Shown here: piece by piece, positions 31,359 through 42,900 of the stretch
How positions within the stretch are numbered: position 1 is the first letter of the stretch
Layout: each line of letters begins with the position of its first letter
DNA from: Capronia americana
Taxonomy: Eukaryota > Ascomycota > Eurotiomycetes > Chaetothyriales > Herpotrichiellaceae
DNA: 64,000 nucleotides
Direction of reading: 5' to 3'
NCBI GenBank assembly: GCA_016110215.1
Contig: JADWQD010000011.1
Coordinates: forward strand, 496,001-560,000
Made by a program: the position numbers and the translations under genes
Notes under the pieces: generated by a model
Told to the model about the DNA's origin: nothing
The model's database searches: none
Seen by the model: only the letters and a program-made list of their open reading frames with translations

Positions 31359-33207
31359 ATGTCGAACACTCTGAAGGACTATCAAACCATTTCTGCCGAG
31401 AAAAAGCTGCAACGCCAGAGCAAGATACCGAAAGAGTGGCTGCTTCCTTCGGAGCAATATCATGGCACCACCAACTTCATGGAAGTGCCCACGACCTGCG
31501 GCGTATTGAGCCCCCTTGAGTGCAAAATCACGTCCGACTTTGACGCCACGGCACTTCTGGAGAAGCTCAAGGATGGAGTCTGGTCTGCGGAACAGGTCAC
31601 TGTCGCCTTTTGCAAGAGGGCAGCCATTGCTCAGCAGCTGGTTTGTCAACTCCAACCTTGATTTCTCCCACCTCGTTCACCGACTAACTCTCATTACAGA
31701 CCAACTGCTTGACGGAGATTTTCTTCGACGAGGCAATCCAGCGAGCCCGCGAACTTGACCGCGAAAGACAAGAGAATCCGGGCAAGACTCTCCGCCCGTT
31801 CCATGGGCTCCCCATCTCGCTTAAGGATAGCTTCCAAGTCTTGGGTTACGACACATCGACCGGCTTGGGATGTTTTGTCGACGAGCCTGCCGAGGAAAAC
31901 AGTGGTACAGCGGCGATGCTGCTTGACCTGGGCGCAGTGCTCTACTGCAAGACCAATCTTCCGCAAACGATCATGACCGGCGATAGCGACAACAATGTTT
32001 TCGGTAGGACATTAAACCCTCGCAATACCGCATTGACGGCCGGTGGAAGCACGGGCGGCGAGGGCGCCCTGCTCGCCCTTCGAGGGAGTGTGCTCGGTGT
32101 CGGCACTGACATTGCCGGAAGCATTCGCATCCCCTCAGTCTGCAACGGACTCTACGGATTCAGACCGAGTGTGGGACTGGTGCCGCATGGCGGCGTGAGA
32201 GACCTCACGACTCCTGGGACAGACGGGGTGCGTTCGACCGCTGGACCGATGGCGACTTCGCTTCGGGATGTCGCTCTCTTTCTCAAAACCACAATGCAAG
32301 CAGAGACCTGGCAGTACGACAGCACCGTGATCTCAGTGCCGTGGAGGAACCTCAAGCCCAAAGAAAAGCTCCGGATCGGCCTCGTCCTAGACGAAAGCAT
32401 CTACACCCCTTCACCTCCAGTCCGGCGTGGTCTGAAAAAGGCGGCCGATCTTCTCCAGAGAAGTGACCGCATTGAAATCGTTCCCCTTACCTTGCCGAAC
32501 GTGGTAGAGCACTATGGTGACCTGATAAGGTACTGCACACTGTTAGGAAACGAAGTAAGCTTAACGAAGCACATCCCTCGTCTCGCCATCCGCGGCGGCC
32601 CCAGGCTAACATAGAACCCATCCACCTCAAAGAACTACTACGAGCTCTTCGCGCGGACAGGCGAGCCCGAAGTGCCCTCGCTCAAGGCCCTCGGCCTCTT
32701 GAGCATGACAGGCACCGACCTGCGCGGATTCTTCAACCTCAACGTGCGCCGGCAAGCCGCAGCACGAGAATACCTCCGACTCTTCCGCGACAACGGCATC
32801 GACGCGATCCTGATGCCACCGGCCCCGCACACAGCCGTCCCTCTCGACAAATGGACCACGGCCACCTACACGGGCCTCTGGAACTACTTGGACTACCCGG
32901 CCGTGGTCATCCCCGTCGACGCGGTGTGCGAGGAAGACGTCGCGGATGAACCTAGCAACGCCAAGTACGGCGCCGAGGATGCTCGCATATACAGTCTCTG
33001 TATGAAGCAAATTCCCCCATTCACCTCGCAATAAGTCTTGTGGAGACCGATCGGAAGCTGACATCCTTCTCTCATTTCTTAGACACGGGTCCGGAGCTCT
33101 ACAAAGACGCGCCTATTTGCGTGCAGTTGGTTGGTTACCGGTACGCGGATGAAGCGTTGACGAACACGGCCGCCCTGGTGGACTCAATCGTCAACGGCGC
33201 GGAATGA
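31359..33207 (+). CDS. Acetamidase-like amidase (amidase signature family)
   Basis: Four exons are inferred: 31359-31640, 31700-32554, 32615-32999 and 33083-33207, with introns of 59, 60, 60 + 23 (83 in the last case) bases. The spliced product has 548 residues. The amidase-signature catalytic triad is complete and correctly spaced: Lys136 (LPISLKDSF), cis-Ser211 (GGSTGGEGAL) and nucleophile Ser235 (GTDIAGSIRIP), with spacings of 75 and 24 as in fatty acid amide hydrolase. The enzyme hydrolyses amides to acid plus ammonia. Similarity in length and layout to AmdS suggests a catabolic amidase of that group, but the substrate is unknown. The last exon (TGPELYKDAPICVQLVGYRY) matches the family C-terminus. 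Its third intron uses a weaker GTATGA donor. It is probably cytosolic, with no signal peptide. Confidence 0.9.
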
Positions 33208-33644
33208 GTGGGAACGTCGGTGCTCCTCGAGAAGCTCCAACACAAGCTTTTCGACATCTCGTTTGTGCTGCTTGTGCGCTGGCCAGAAGAAAGGCAAGAA
33301 GGCTATGGAATACTAGCAACTCGGCTACCCTTCGTCCCAACGGATCTTTGGTCTGCGGCGGTATTCTTCTTGAAAGTTCACAACAGCGGCAGGAATTGTC
33401 AGCAGAAGTGACATCCTACAGTAGAGGCTTTCGTCAAAATTTATATTGTGGTTGGGTATATCCATCTCGCCATTGTCAGGCGGCTTAATTGTACAGCTGC
33501 AGGCTGGCAGGCCTTCCTTCTATCATTCGAAGGAGCATAGAGCGCGATGCTCGAGGCCATACTTGTTGCAAGGAAAGAACAATGAGAAATGAGTAGTAAG
33601 GAAGTCCAGGTCAATTGGGGCAACACCAGCCGTCGTTGAGCCCT
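33208..33644. other. Convergent 3' spacer
   Basis: About 440 bases between the convergent amidase and membrane-protein genes. Nothing recognisable is present. Confidence 0.5.
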
Positions 33645-35117
33645 TCATTTCATGGGCGACCAGAGGTCCTCGTCGCTCATGACCATGTCGTCTTCACTGA
33701 GCACCTTCAGGCCTTCCTTCTTCTTGTTCTTCTTCATCTCCTTCTTGGTCACGAGTGACCGGGGCGTAACGGGGGTCATGGGCGTGAATGGCATGTAAGG
33801 ACTGTATGGCGTTTGGGGCACTCCAGTCTTGGGATGAACTCCGATGATGCTCTCGCGCACACCGACGAAGGTCGTCTTGGTCGCGGGAGCGCTCTTCAAG
33901 GTCTCATTGTAGAATTGCCTGAATGGGAGACTGTTGGAACTGCTGGACCCGTTGGAGGCCATGGTGTTGGCAAGAGACGAAGCTCCCGGCGTCCGCCGTC
34001 CGACTTCGTCCTGCGTTACGGTCACCGCGGACTTCTGGCCGGGAGTCGGCGGAGGAGGACCCGGATTATAAAATCTGGGAGAAGCTCGACTTTCGTCGAT
34101 GTAAGAATCCTCTGTGAGAGAGGCTGAGCCGAGAGGTTGCGAGATGCCTTGCCCACGGACTGATATGTTGCTGGGTCTCCTCTTCTGAGCAGAGATGAAG
34201 GACAGTGGCGACACCTTCTTTCGAAAGCTTGTCTGAGACGCGGTGTGTGTCGACAGCTCTTCAGCAGGAGTTGGGGCCATAGGATGAACCAACCTTGTCG
34301 GCGGATCTTCAGCAGGAGTGGGAGCCAGAGGGTGAGCCAATCTAGGCGACCGTGGAGACTTTGGCTCAATGAATTCGCCTTGATCTTCGAAATCCGGGGG
34401 AAATCCAGGAGACCTCGGCGATCTCGGCGACAGGGTTCCAACGATATCTGGGCGGTAGTAAGGCGATCTTGGCGTTGGCGGGAGGGCAATGGACCTGGGT
34501 GTGGGAGGCACGCTATATTGGTGCGGGATGTTGGGTGATGTCTGTCCACTGCTCTTGGCTTTGTGAGACTGTTCTTCGTCGTGTTGCATAACAGCAGCGT
34601 ACAGCCGGGCCATTTCATCCATGTTCTTGGCCTTGTCTGACTGAAGAATCTTCTCGTCGATGGTTGATGTAACGCTGACGTTGGATGGTTTATATGCATG
34701 CGACTTGCCGCTGGCCCAGGACCTCAGGCTTGCCATTTTGCCAGGACTCTTCAGAGGCGGCTCGACGGGCCTACCGGCCTGGTTGGCTAACGGGGCCGGT
34801 TTGCTCATGATCTCCATGCTCAAGGATCGATTGGACGTCTGGATTCTTCGGCGAAGCTTCTTGCCCACGAACAAAAGCAGCAGAAATGTGACAATGAGCC
34901 AGGCGACGTAGGCTCCGACGATGCCAACTACTTCGTATTTGAGTTTAGATTTATCCCTGAGGGCACCAGCGGAGATCGGGGGGCCTTGATCTGGGGGAGG
35001 CGCAGGGTCGTTGTCGATGTTGAAGTCCCAGACAGACACTGGTCGAGCTCTGGCAGGGGAGATTGCCAGGACAAAGATGAAGATAGAGAGGGCCAAAACT
35101 GAAGAGGAGCACCTCAT
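33645..35117 (-). CDS. Single-pass, Ser/Pro-rich membrane protein of unknown function
   Basis: A single-exon frame encodes 490 residues. It starts with a signal peptide (CSSSVLALSIFIFVLAIS, then PARARP), a short outer segment rich in Pro/Asp, one membrane span (VVGIVGAYVAWLIVTFLLLLF, shown here in part) and a basic stop-transfer stretch GKKLRRR. The long cytosolic tail is disordered and carries many proline-directed phosphorylation sites (repeated SPRSPRSPG, TPRSPYY, TPMTPVTPRS), a tandem HPLAPTPAE / HPMAPTPAE duplication, and an acidic C-terminus (SEDDMVMSDEDLWSPMK). This is a type I layout. I recognise it as a kind of protein conserved in filamentous fungi but know no role; a sensor or scaffold at the cell surface would fit the shape, as inference only. 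Confidence 0.75.
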   Translation of the reverse strand: MRCSSSVLALSIFIFVLAISPARARPVSVWDFNIDNDPAPPPDQGPPISAGALRDKSKLKYEVVGIVGAYVAWLIVTFLLLLFVGKKLRRRIQTSNRSLSMEIMSKPAPLANQAGRPVEPPLKSPGKMASLRSWASGKSHAYKPSNVSVTSTIDEKILQSDKAKNMDEMARLYAAVMQHDEEQSHKAKSSGQTSPNIPHQYSVPPTPRSIALPPTPRSPYYRPDIVGTLSPRSPRSPGFPPDFEDQGEFIEPKSPRSPRLAHPLAPTPAEDPPTRLVHPMAPTPAEELSTHTASQTSFRKKVSPLSFISAQKRRPSNISVRGQGISQPLGSASLTEDSYIDESRASPRFYNPGPPPPTPGQKSAVTVTQDEVGRRTPGASSLANTMASNGSSSSNSLPFRQFYNETLKSAPATKTTFVGVRESIIGVHPKTGVPQTPYSPYMPFTPMTPVTPRSLVTKKEMKKNKKKEGLKVLSEDDMVMSDEDLWSPMK

Positions 35118-36361
35118 CTTTGTATATGGATCAAGTTCCCAACATGATCCAGTTTCGAGGCGCCTGAAACTGCTGACCCCCTGGCCGTGAGGGACATGAA
35201 GCAGCTTGTTGCACGCAAAGAGCGATCACGGCGGTAGATGTAGCTGACCATGATTGCTGGGAGGAGGCGACCAAGCCGTCTTCGGGCATGATTGGTGAGA
35301 GGTGAGAAGTGGGAAAGTGTGAAGAGGAGGATGCGGTATGCAGGTGAAGCACAGCCAGAGACGAATGAGAAGTGAAAGCAGCCGATTCTGCTCGCAGTGT
35401 TTCTTGGTTAGCGGCTCCGCAGCGCTGGAAACGCCTTTGGTTGCTCGCTGGTACCTGAAAGGCGGGGTTCCCGGGTAAGAGGCTCTAACCGCAACCGTCC
35501 AAGATCCGAGGTCAGCCAGCCGTGGTCCTCCACTCAGATGCAATTCTTAAGCGCCCGGACGAGGTGGCATACTGGCATCGAGTTCCCCTTCCGGTCAGAG
35601 AGCCTTCTCGACCCAACCTCACCTATTTGATATCACCCTGTAGAGGGAGGACTAACACGCTCTATCGATCCAAACCCTCGCTACTGCATACTGGCACCTC
35701 CGTTGTCCCTGCGTCTTGATTGTGATGTGAATGGCTTCCTCCACCTTAGGACAGTTTCGTCACTAGACTCTCCAATACCGTGCTCAATAAGCGTGACTTC
35801 ACACGAGAAATGGGCAAAATGAGAGATATCTTCTCTCGGCTGACCGCACACCATCTTCCATAACTCGATCAAGGGAGCGCGCATTGGCCCGTGCCATGAG
35901 CCTCGCCCGTTCCTGGGTCGAGCCGAGAGTAAAAGAAGTCAAGCGGCCTTTACACCACTTGGACAAGTGGCCATGGTCGCGCCCGCACGTGAACAGTAAT
36001 CTGATTGACTCCGTAGGCGCCACCGACCGCAAAATCTCCTGGACTTTGCAGCACATGCCTTTGCTTGACGTCTCCCACATATCAACTTTCTTGTCGAGGG
36101 CACCGAATAGCTGTTCAGAGTGTGCTCACGAGGCATGGATGTGTTGACGGGTCCTCTAGGGGGACAGTTTCCACAAGTTGCGAGCATCCCGCCGACAAGA
36201 TAGCATCGCGCGAGGGGTTCTGGCTGATGCCACGGCAAGTGCGCGCAACTCGCGCATCATCCGTGCATTCTGACTTTAATGGAGAGGTTGTGTCCCAAGA
36301 TCGGGCGTTGCAGCGTTCGCGCCGCGCCATAAGTCCATATCTCCTCCTCGGGATGTCCTTG
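35118..36361. other. Intergenic spacer, promoter of the membrane protein
   Basis: About 1.2 kb between two minus-strand genes, with no supported coding sequence. It should hold the promoter of the leftward membrane-protein gene and the aps3 3' flank. Confidence 0.45.
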
Positions 36362-36991
36362 TCATCGCCAGCTACTTCCTGTCCCAGTAGACCAGCCGAG
36401 GCCCGCAAAGCCGGAACCTCTACCGAAGGAAGATGACTCGCGGGCATTAACGGCTTTCCTCTTCCCCTTCGTTCCCTCGCTGGTTCTGACACCATCGACA
36501 ATCTTTTCCAGGTTTGTCTCGACAACCACGCCGCCCACAACCATTTCGCTGAGCACTGCGTGCAAGGTTTCAAATCCGAAGATCAAGTCAAGTTCGCAGA
36601 CATTCTCGAAGAGCCTGTCGAGAGCCTCGACGAAGACTTGGATGAAATCAAGGAGAGCCAAGGGTGACTCCGTGGAGGTGGAGATCAGAATGAAGTAGAG
36701 CGTTGCATAGTGGCGATAGGTGATCTGGGTGGGCGCATCTGGCGAAGTAGTGTTGCCCGAGGGAGCCAACAAAGGGGGGAGAGGAAGGAAATTGCAGGCA
36801 GAAGCCGGACGAGCCGATACCAGGGCGAAGATCTGAGAAAGAAGAGACTGCTGCGTGGCAGTGTCCTACAACAGAGAGCGTCAGTGGCCGTCGACCTTCG
36901 GTTCAGATGGGCTCATGCTCACAAGCTGAGAGTAGAACTTAGTCAGTCTAGGCTGGCCGTTGTTGTTGAAGACCAGAACAGCGTTGATCAT
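36362..36991 (-). CDS. aps3: AP-3 complex sigma subunit (sigma-adaptin)
   Basis: Two exons are inferred: 36923-36991 and 36362-36865, with one 57-base intron (GTGAGC donor, GTTGTAG acceptor) and 190 residues. Exon 1 encodes the sigma-adaptin start INAVLVFNNNGQPRLTKFYS; exon 2 continues with YRHYATLYFILISTSTESPL and GFETLHAVLSEMVVGGVVVE, the longin-type core shared by sigma chains. The NNNGQPRL start and the exon 1 sequence favour AP-3 over AP-1 or AP-2. AP-3 carries cargo from Golgi/endosome to the vacuole without passing through the late endosome. A Gly/Ser-rich C-terminal tail beyond the core makes it longer than the mammalian chain. It shares a 250-base promoter with the EngB gene. Confidence 0.93.
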
Positions 36992-37241
36992 TGTGATGCC
37001 CGAACACCACAGGTGATGAAGACTGCGAGCTGCGACATGAACATCTTCAGCAGAACCTCAGGCGTGACCAACATCCGGTTAGGCGTCCCTAACCGGGGGG
37101 GGTGTGCCGCATTGGCGGAGTGGCGGATTGGCGGAAATCCATCTTCTTGGACACGCGCCGCAACCCTCCAAAATTTCTCGCGTTGTATCAAACCCGGTCG
37201 TCGCTCGTTCCCACCCACTCCTGCTGTTACTCGCAGCTTAA
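36992..37241. promoter_or_regulatory. Bidirectional promoter with inverted repeat and CCAAT-type repeats
   Basis: Only 250 bases separate the divergent ATGs of aps3 and engB. They contain a perfect 9-base inverted repeat, CCGGTTAGG at 37075-37083 and CCTAACCGG at 37088-37096, with a 4-base gap, followed by a run of eight G. Nearby the word ATTGGCGGA occurs twice (37111-37119 and 37127-37135); read on the minus strand each gives a CCAAT box. These suggest shared control of both genes, though no binding data exist. Confidence 0.6.
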
Positions 37242-39056
37242 ATGCAGACCTCGACCTGCTTGAATTGTCGCTTTGTGACTCGGTACCTCTTCCAACAGCG
37301 TCTGGTCGAGCTACAGAATGGACGCCGCAGGTTATCGTCGTTGTCGCAGGTCGACGTAGGACCGTCCTGGTACTGGGATACGCAACCCCCAACCAAAGAG
37401 AATCTAGCCGCCGCGGCACACTTCTTCAAGAATCATAAGCCTTCTAGATTATGGACAGGTGATCTCTGGAAGACATCAGAACTATGGCGCCGCTCCAAGA
37501 AATCCTCAGCGCAGAAAATCCTTGTTCCCGAAGTCGTATTCCTCGGCCGGTCCAACGTGGGCAAATCTACCGTGATCAATGCTCTCACCTCGATAGACCT
37601 CAATCGAGTCAGTACTACTCCGGGTATGACTGAGGTAATGGCTGCATGGGGTTTGGCAGCAAAAGAGCCGGACGGGGGAGCCATAAAGGGGTGGGACGGA
37701 GACGTGACACCCAAAATCACCCTCGTCGATATGCCCGGCTACGGGTTTGGAAGCAGATCCGAATGGGGCAGTCAGATCATCTCGTATCTGAACGCTCGCA
37801 GAAATCTACGGAGAGCATTCCTGCTAGTGGACAGTGTCCACGGCATCATGGCTGCCGATCGCCACATGCTTGAAATCTTCCAGAAGCTCGGCATCCCATT
37901 CCAGCTCATCGCCACAAAATGCGACCGTTTGCGCAGCAGCGGTGGACGCGAAGGCGAAATAAGAGAGGTACTCGAGAGGTTGAAAGATCAAGCAAACAGA
38001 GGCAAGTCTGCCTTGATGTTAGGTGAGATCATTGCGGTTGGATCTCTTCAAGAAGCCGCTGGAACAAAGCCAAAAGACGACGGTTTTGGGATCAGGAACT
38101 TACAGTGGGCCATCCTCAAGGCCGCAAACTTGGAGTGGTACGCTATGGACAAGGCTGCAGTACACAAAGTGATCGATAAGAGCGCCACACAACGACCGCA
38201 AGATAAAATCGAGGCCGAGATATCACACCTACTTCAGAAGCCGGGCGATGACTCTAGTCCCGAAAAATCACCCGACACCGCAGCATCAGCATCAGCATCA
38301 GCATCATCGGCGTCGCTCCCCAACCTCGGTCTCCGAGAATTCATGCGCGAGATCCTGGGCACAGGTCAGGAGACCGGCCCTGCGACAGCATCCTCTTCGC
38401 AACCCAACCGCAATCCTCCTAGAGTCTTTGACCCATTGACATCGGACGCCCCTGGAACCGCCAGATGGAAGGCTTCTGCAAACACGCGGGATCAGCTAGC
38501 ATCGGTCTACCAAGAATTGCAAAAGCACATGCATGCACCATCGCCCCAAGATAGAGGCCCGGCCCTCTCCCGCCAATCGACTCCTCTGTCCACCTACCGG
38601 GCGACCCAGAGGCCTGCTACAACGAAACCCGTGGCCCAAGGCATCGACGCTTTCGAAAGCATGTTGCCCGAGTCGTCTCCACAACGTGCACAGGGACAAA
38701 GCCGGCGTCAAAGACTGCAAAAGAAAGCAGCACCGCCACCCACACCGGAATCCGGTCGCAAACCCGCATCAGGACAACAACCACCTCTGGTCGGCAAAGG
38801 CGTCTCCCTCGGCCTCGATGCCTTCGAAGCCATGTTTGCTGAACCCCCAAAGCAGAGGAAATCTCAGCCGAAGCAATCTTCAAAATCTGCTGGACGGGGC
38901 AGGAAGTCCGGAGCGTCGGGTGCACAACCGTTGGGCCAGACTAAGGCGCCAAAGGAACCAGCCATCGTGGGGAAAGGCGTGTCAAGAGGCATTGATGCAT
39001 TCGAATCCATGTTCATGGAACCTGAGCAGGGGCGGAAGACAAAGCGCAAGCGGTAG
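37242..39056 (+). CDS. EngB/YihA-type GTPase, probably mitochondrial, with repeat tail
   Basis: A single-exon frame encodes 604 residues. The N-terminus (Arg-rich and poor in acids, FVTRYLFQQRLVELQNGRRR) fits a mitochondrial presequence. The GTPase domain is of the EngB family, which helps assemble the large ribosomal subunit: G1 GRSNVGKS at 102-109, G2 threonine in STTPGMT, G3 DMPGYG from 163, and G4 TKCD at 225-228. The rest (about 330-604) is a disordered fungal extension holding a poly-Ser/Ala stretch and three near-identical motifs of the form G[IL]DAFE[SA]M[LF], at residues 467, 524 and 583, about 57-59 residues apart, ending in basic KTKRKR. Bacterial EngB is about 200 residues, so the tail is the unusual part. 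The family assignment is firm; localisation is inferred. Confidence 0.88.
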   Translation: MQTSTCLNCRFVTRYLFQQRLVELQNGRRRLSSLSQVDVGPSWYWDTQPPTKENLAAAAHFFKNHKPSRLWTGDLWKTSELWRRSKKSSAQKILVPEVVFLGRSNVGKSTVINALTSIDLNRVSTTPGMTEVMAAWGLAAKEPDGGAIKGWDGDVTPKITLVDMPGYGFGSRSEWGSQIISYLNARRNLRRAFLLVDSVHGIMAADRHMLEIFQKLGIPFQLIATKCDRLRSSGGREGEIREVLERLKDQANRGKSALMLGEIIAVGSLQEAAGTKPKDDGFGIRNLQWAILKAANLEWYAMDKAAVHKVIDKSATQRPQDKIEAEISHLLQKPGDDSSPEKSPDTAASASASASSASLPNLGLREFMREILGTGQETGPATASSSQPNRNPPRVFDPLTSDAPGTARWKASANTRDQLASVYQELQKHMHAPSPQDRGPALSRQSTPLSTYRATQRPATTKPVAQGIDAFESMLPESSPQRAQGQSRRQRLQKKAAPPPTPESGRKPASGQQPPLVGKGVSLGLDAFEAMFAEPPKQRKSQPKQSSKSAGRGRKSGASGAQPLGQTKAPKEPAIVGKGVSRGIDAFESMFMEPEQGRKTKRKR

Positions 39057-39935
39057 GATAGGGTAGGGTAGGGCAGAACCGCAAACTCTCCTCTGGCACT
39101 CGGTACATGTATGTAGCCGTGTATGGAGTATCCGTGTATCATTCTTTAGCATAATTCATATTCCGTATACTACACCACTACACCACCACATTATAAGATA
39201 TACGTACTCGTACGTGCTCTATACCTTCTCTAGTCATAATGCCAGGGTTACCTAGCGTGGAGGGGGAGCCGGTACATAGTCATACGTATGAAACCCTGAT
39301 TGGCAAGCATAACTACGGTACCTAGCATACAATGTAATGTGGATGACAATTCAGCTGAGGCTCAAGAAACGTGGTGCAGCGGCCAGTCACGCCCGGGAAA
39401 GACAAGGGAGAAAGAACCAAACGGACGCCGAAGCAAGAGCATATTTTGTTCTCAATATCCCTATGCGTCGTATGTATCATATTCGTCAAACAACTTATCT
39501 ACGTATCATGCGTGTATTGGACCCAGTGCAAAGAATGCCCACTCCCGGCTGACTCTACTCCCAGGGATGGCAAGGGTTCTCTCATCCCGACATCACTCGT
39601 CAAACAGGACGGTACATGCATTCCCAGTTGTCCGAACGGGGTGTGGATGCTGATTAACAAGCAATGGTATGTCGTCTCGCATTCGAAGAAAACAAAAATC
39701 CCGCAATGCCCAAATGCTCAATGCCGGTATGTCCTAACTTGCTTCGATTGCAAGCGAGTCAGGTGCCAGATGACTTGCAGAAAACATGCCCCATCAAGAT
39801 GCAGTTCATCACAAAACGAAGCGATCATCGAACCATCGTGGACGAACATGCTAGAAGAAAAGGTGACCTCCAATTTGTGACCATAAACAAGAGGGTATCT
39901 CGCTTTCGAAACAGAGTCGTGGGATTTCGCTTGAT
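39057..39935. other. Convergent 3' spacer with short TAGGG run
   Basis: About 880 bases between the engB and cdc4 3' ends. Just after the engB stop lie three TAGGG-type units (about 39060-39077), resembling a tiny interstitial telomere-like repeat. The region further on (about 39120-39240) is AT-rich with CACTACAC repeats. A 169-codon plus-strand frame at 39371-39880 is Cys-rich but unconvincing. Confidence 0.45.
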
Positions 39936-42900
39936 TCATGCGTCGTTGCTGCTTTCAAGTTCTAGAAATTCGCCGTCGTCATTACGCTCTTCCTTCCCAT
40001 TGGCGTCAACAAGTATTCGTCGGCCGAGATCACGCTCAGGCACACCGTCTCGGGCAGCGCCATAGTCAAGAATCTGCAAAAGAAGAAATCAGTGAATGAG
40101 CAGCCCAGAGCTTGGTTGGTAACTTACCTCGACGTATGTCAGTCCATCCCGCTGCACCGCTGCAACGCAGCGTCTATCATCGAACCTCACTTGCCAGACA
40201 CCACTAAGGTCAGAAAGTAGATCCTTGATGCACTCGCCGGTCTTGATGTTCCACAGTTTGAGGTTCCGATCCGAGCCAGAGATGACTTTCTGGTGATCGT
40301 GCTTGAAGCATGTGATTGCCCCGGTGTGAGCGCTCAGGGTGGCTTTACACTGTCCGGTTTCGGGATCCCAGATCCTCAGAGTCGAGTCCGCTGCCGCAGA
40401 GACGAGCCTGTCGCAATTCAAATCCAGTAGGCCGACAAGGGACGTATGGCCTTCCAGCATGTACTTGAGCGAGCCAGTGTTAAGGTCCCAAATTCGGACC
40501 ATATTGTCCATCGAGCCGCTTATGCATCGGTTCCGTTCATGGTCAAGGACTACGCTGTAGACTTTCTGTGCGTGACCTATCAGGCGATGAGTGGTCTCGC
40601 CCGTTGAAATCTTCCAGACCCGAACCATGCAGTCGTAACTTCCGCTGACCAACGTATCACAATAGGCGGCAAGAGCGCGGACAGAATGCTGGTGGCCGCT
40701 CAACGTCCGGACAAAATAGGGACAATCGTCCGCATCAGCCTCGTTTTCGGCCTGGACGAAGCCTGGGTCCCCCGGTTTCGGAAGCTTCCACACTCTAAGG
40801 GTTGAATCACGAGAGCCGGTGATGATCAACGGTTGCTTCGGCATCATAATCGGCTTGCCGTCTGCAGTCTCGCCAACCTTTACAGGAAACACAATTTGCA
40901 GACATCGCACGGTCGAGTTGTGGCCACGGAAGACATGAGTCTCACGGGCCTCCGCAATATTCCAGACACGGACTGACCGGTCGGTGGATCCCGAAACAAG
41001 TGTGTTCCCGTCATATTGTAGAGCCCAAACGCCGCCTTCATGCCCAGAAAGAACGGCTCGCAAAACACCAGTCTTTGTCTCGTAGACGTTGATGTTATTA
41101 TCATCGCTTCCCGTCAAGATTTTGTCCGTGTCAAACTGCAGGCAAGTAACCACGTGGGTGTCGTGCGCATGGGCAGCGATGTGCTGAGGCTTCGTATCCT
41201 CGAACATCCAGTTTTTTCTGATGAGGTAGTGTCTGCGATACAGAGATTTGTAGAGGTGCAGACCCCGCAGGCTGGGGAAGGGGACATTCGGATGAGGCAC
41301 TGCCAGAATTGCCGCATTAGCCGCATTATAAGGGCCTTCGGCCGAAGAGACTTGGTTCATCCAGTCAGCAGATGTGACGTCGGCCATGTCTTGTCGGGAT
41401 CTGTTCTTCCGCTTTACCTGCTTATGTCGATTGGAAAGTATTGTGGAGGCCTTTCGCTTTGATCGTCGCAGGATTCCCTCGTATCGACTGCGAGGTTGCG
41501 ACATCGAAGGGGGGGATGGGACCTCCTCTGTCTCGGATTTATTTGTATAACTCAGGTCCTCCTCATATCCAAATGGGCCAGAGGGGTCTTGCCAACCCCA
41601 ACCTTGCATGATGGCTTGGTGTAGTTCGCCTTCCGGCAAAGTAAAGCCGTCAGCCTCGAATAATTCCTTCCATGTTCTCTCATCGCTGTTGATAAGCTGT
41701 CGCCATTTCTTCGACACCTGTGCTGCCTTGCACAAACTTTTGAGGTCGAGAAATCTGATGATATTGAGCGCCAACTCGGGCGGGAGGATGGCAAGGAAGT
41801 CGCATTTCAAGGCAGGATTGACCGCATCTGCGATCACTTGCAGCGTCGACTTGGGGCAGCGCCGAAGCAGCTGGTGCATCACATAACTTTTCATCTCATC
41901 TGGGATGACTTCGAAGTAGTCAATCAACGCCGGAATTTCTGCAACCGAGCCACTGCCGAAGCGCGACAAGTGTCTGCCGTCGTGTGGTGCGCCAGGATCG
42001 CTGAATAGGCTCAAGCTGAATGGGTCGGGCGACCGACGTTGCATCACATCAGTATTTTGCATATCCTCAAATTGGGAGGCAATCTCGGAATTCGAGTCGA
42101 CATCTGCAAAATATCCAGTATGCTGCAATGTTGCAGCCGCCGTAACAGGAGAGAGGCTCGGGCTAGGAAGACTTCCGTCCTGTCCTGACGGGCTTTCCGC
42201 AACATGTAATCGAGCGGGTACCGACGACAAAGCCCGCCTTCCCAGAGGCCCCGCTGAAGACAACTCAGCCTCTTCATCAATGGGCGGAGTCGGTACTGCA
42301 GTGTCCTGCGACTGATCTCGAGGGGTCCTTCGGCTTCGTTGAGCACGGTCCGGTATAGAAATTGCTCCATTGTCTACCACCATTCCATTTTGCTCACTGA
42401 GTTTTGGCGACAAGGGTGGTGCATGCTGAAAAGTTGGCTGCTGATCTATGCTCGGCGAAGGTAAGAGAGCGGTGTTTCCTCTCAGATTAGGTATGTCCCG
42501 TGTCAACCGTCTACTGGGTCCACTACAGGGTTTCGGAACGCTGTCTGGAGTGATTGGATTCGTGACGTGGAAGCGAGAACTCTGCCCCAGAGAGCGGCGA
42601 TGATGCCTCACCGACACGGAACGATGTGGTGCGAAGGCTGCCGCCTGCGATTGTACATGCTCTTCATTGTCCGTGATGGATTCGGGGGAAGCAGGTCTCC
42701 TCAGTGGTCTTCGCTGTAGGGCACCAACGATCGAGCCATCGTACGAGGCGTCTGTCCACGGTTGAAAGTTCTCCACAGTCTCAACCGTCCCGTGAACGTT
42801 CCGCAGAGTTCGCTGTTCCTCTTCGAACTGCTCCAAAGCCAGCGTCGTATCTTCTGCTTCGTGGAATATCGTCTGCTTCCCGCCTATCGCGAAGTGTATC

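Noticed and set aside
39371..39880. Cys-rich 169-codon plus-strand frame between engB and cdc4
   Set aside because: No domain, weak start context, and it overlaps the likely 3' UTR of cdc4.
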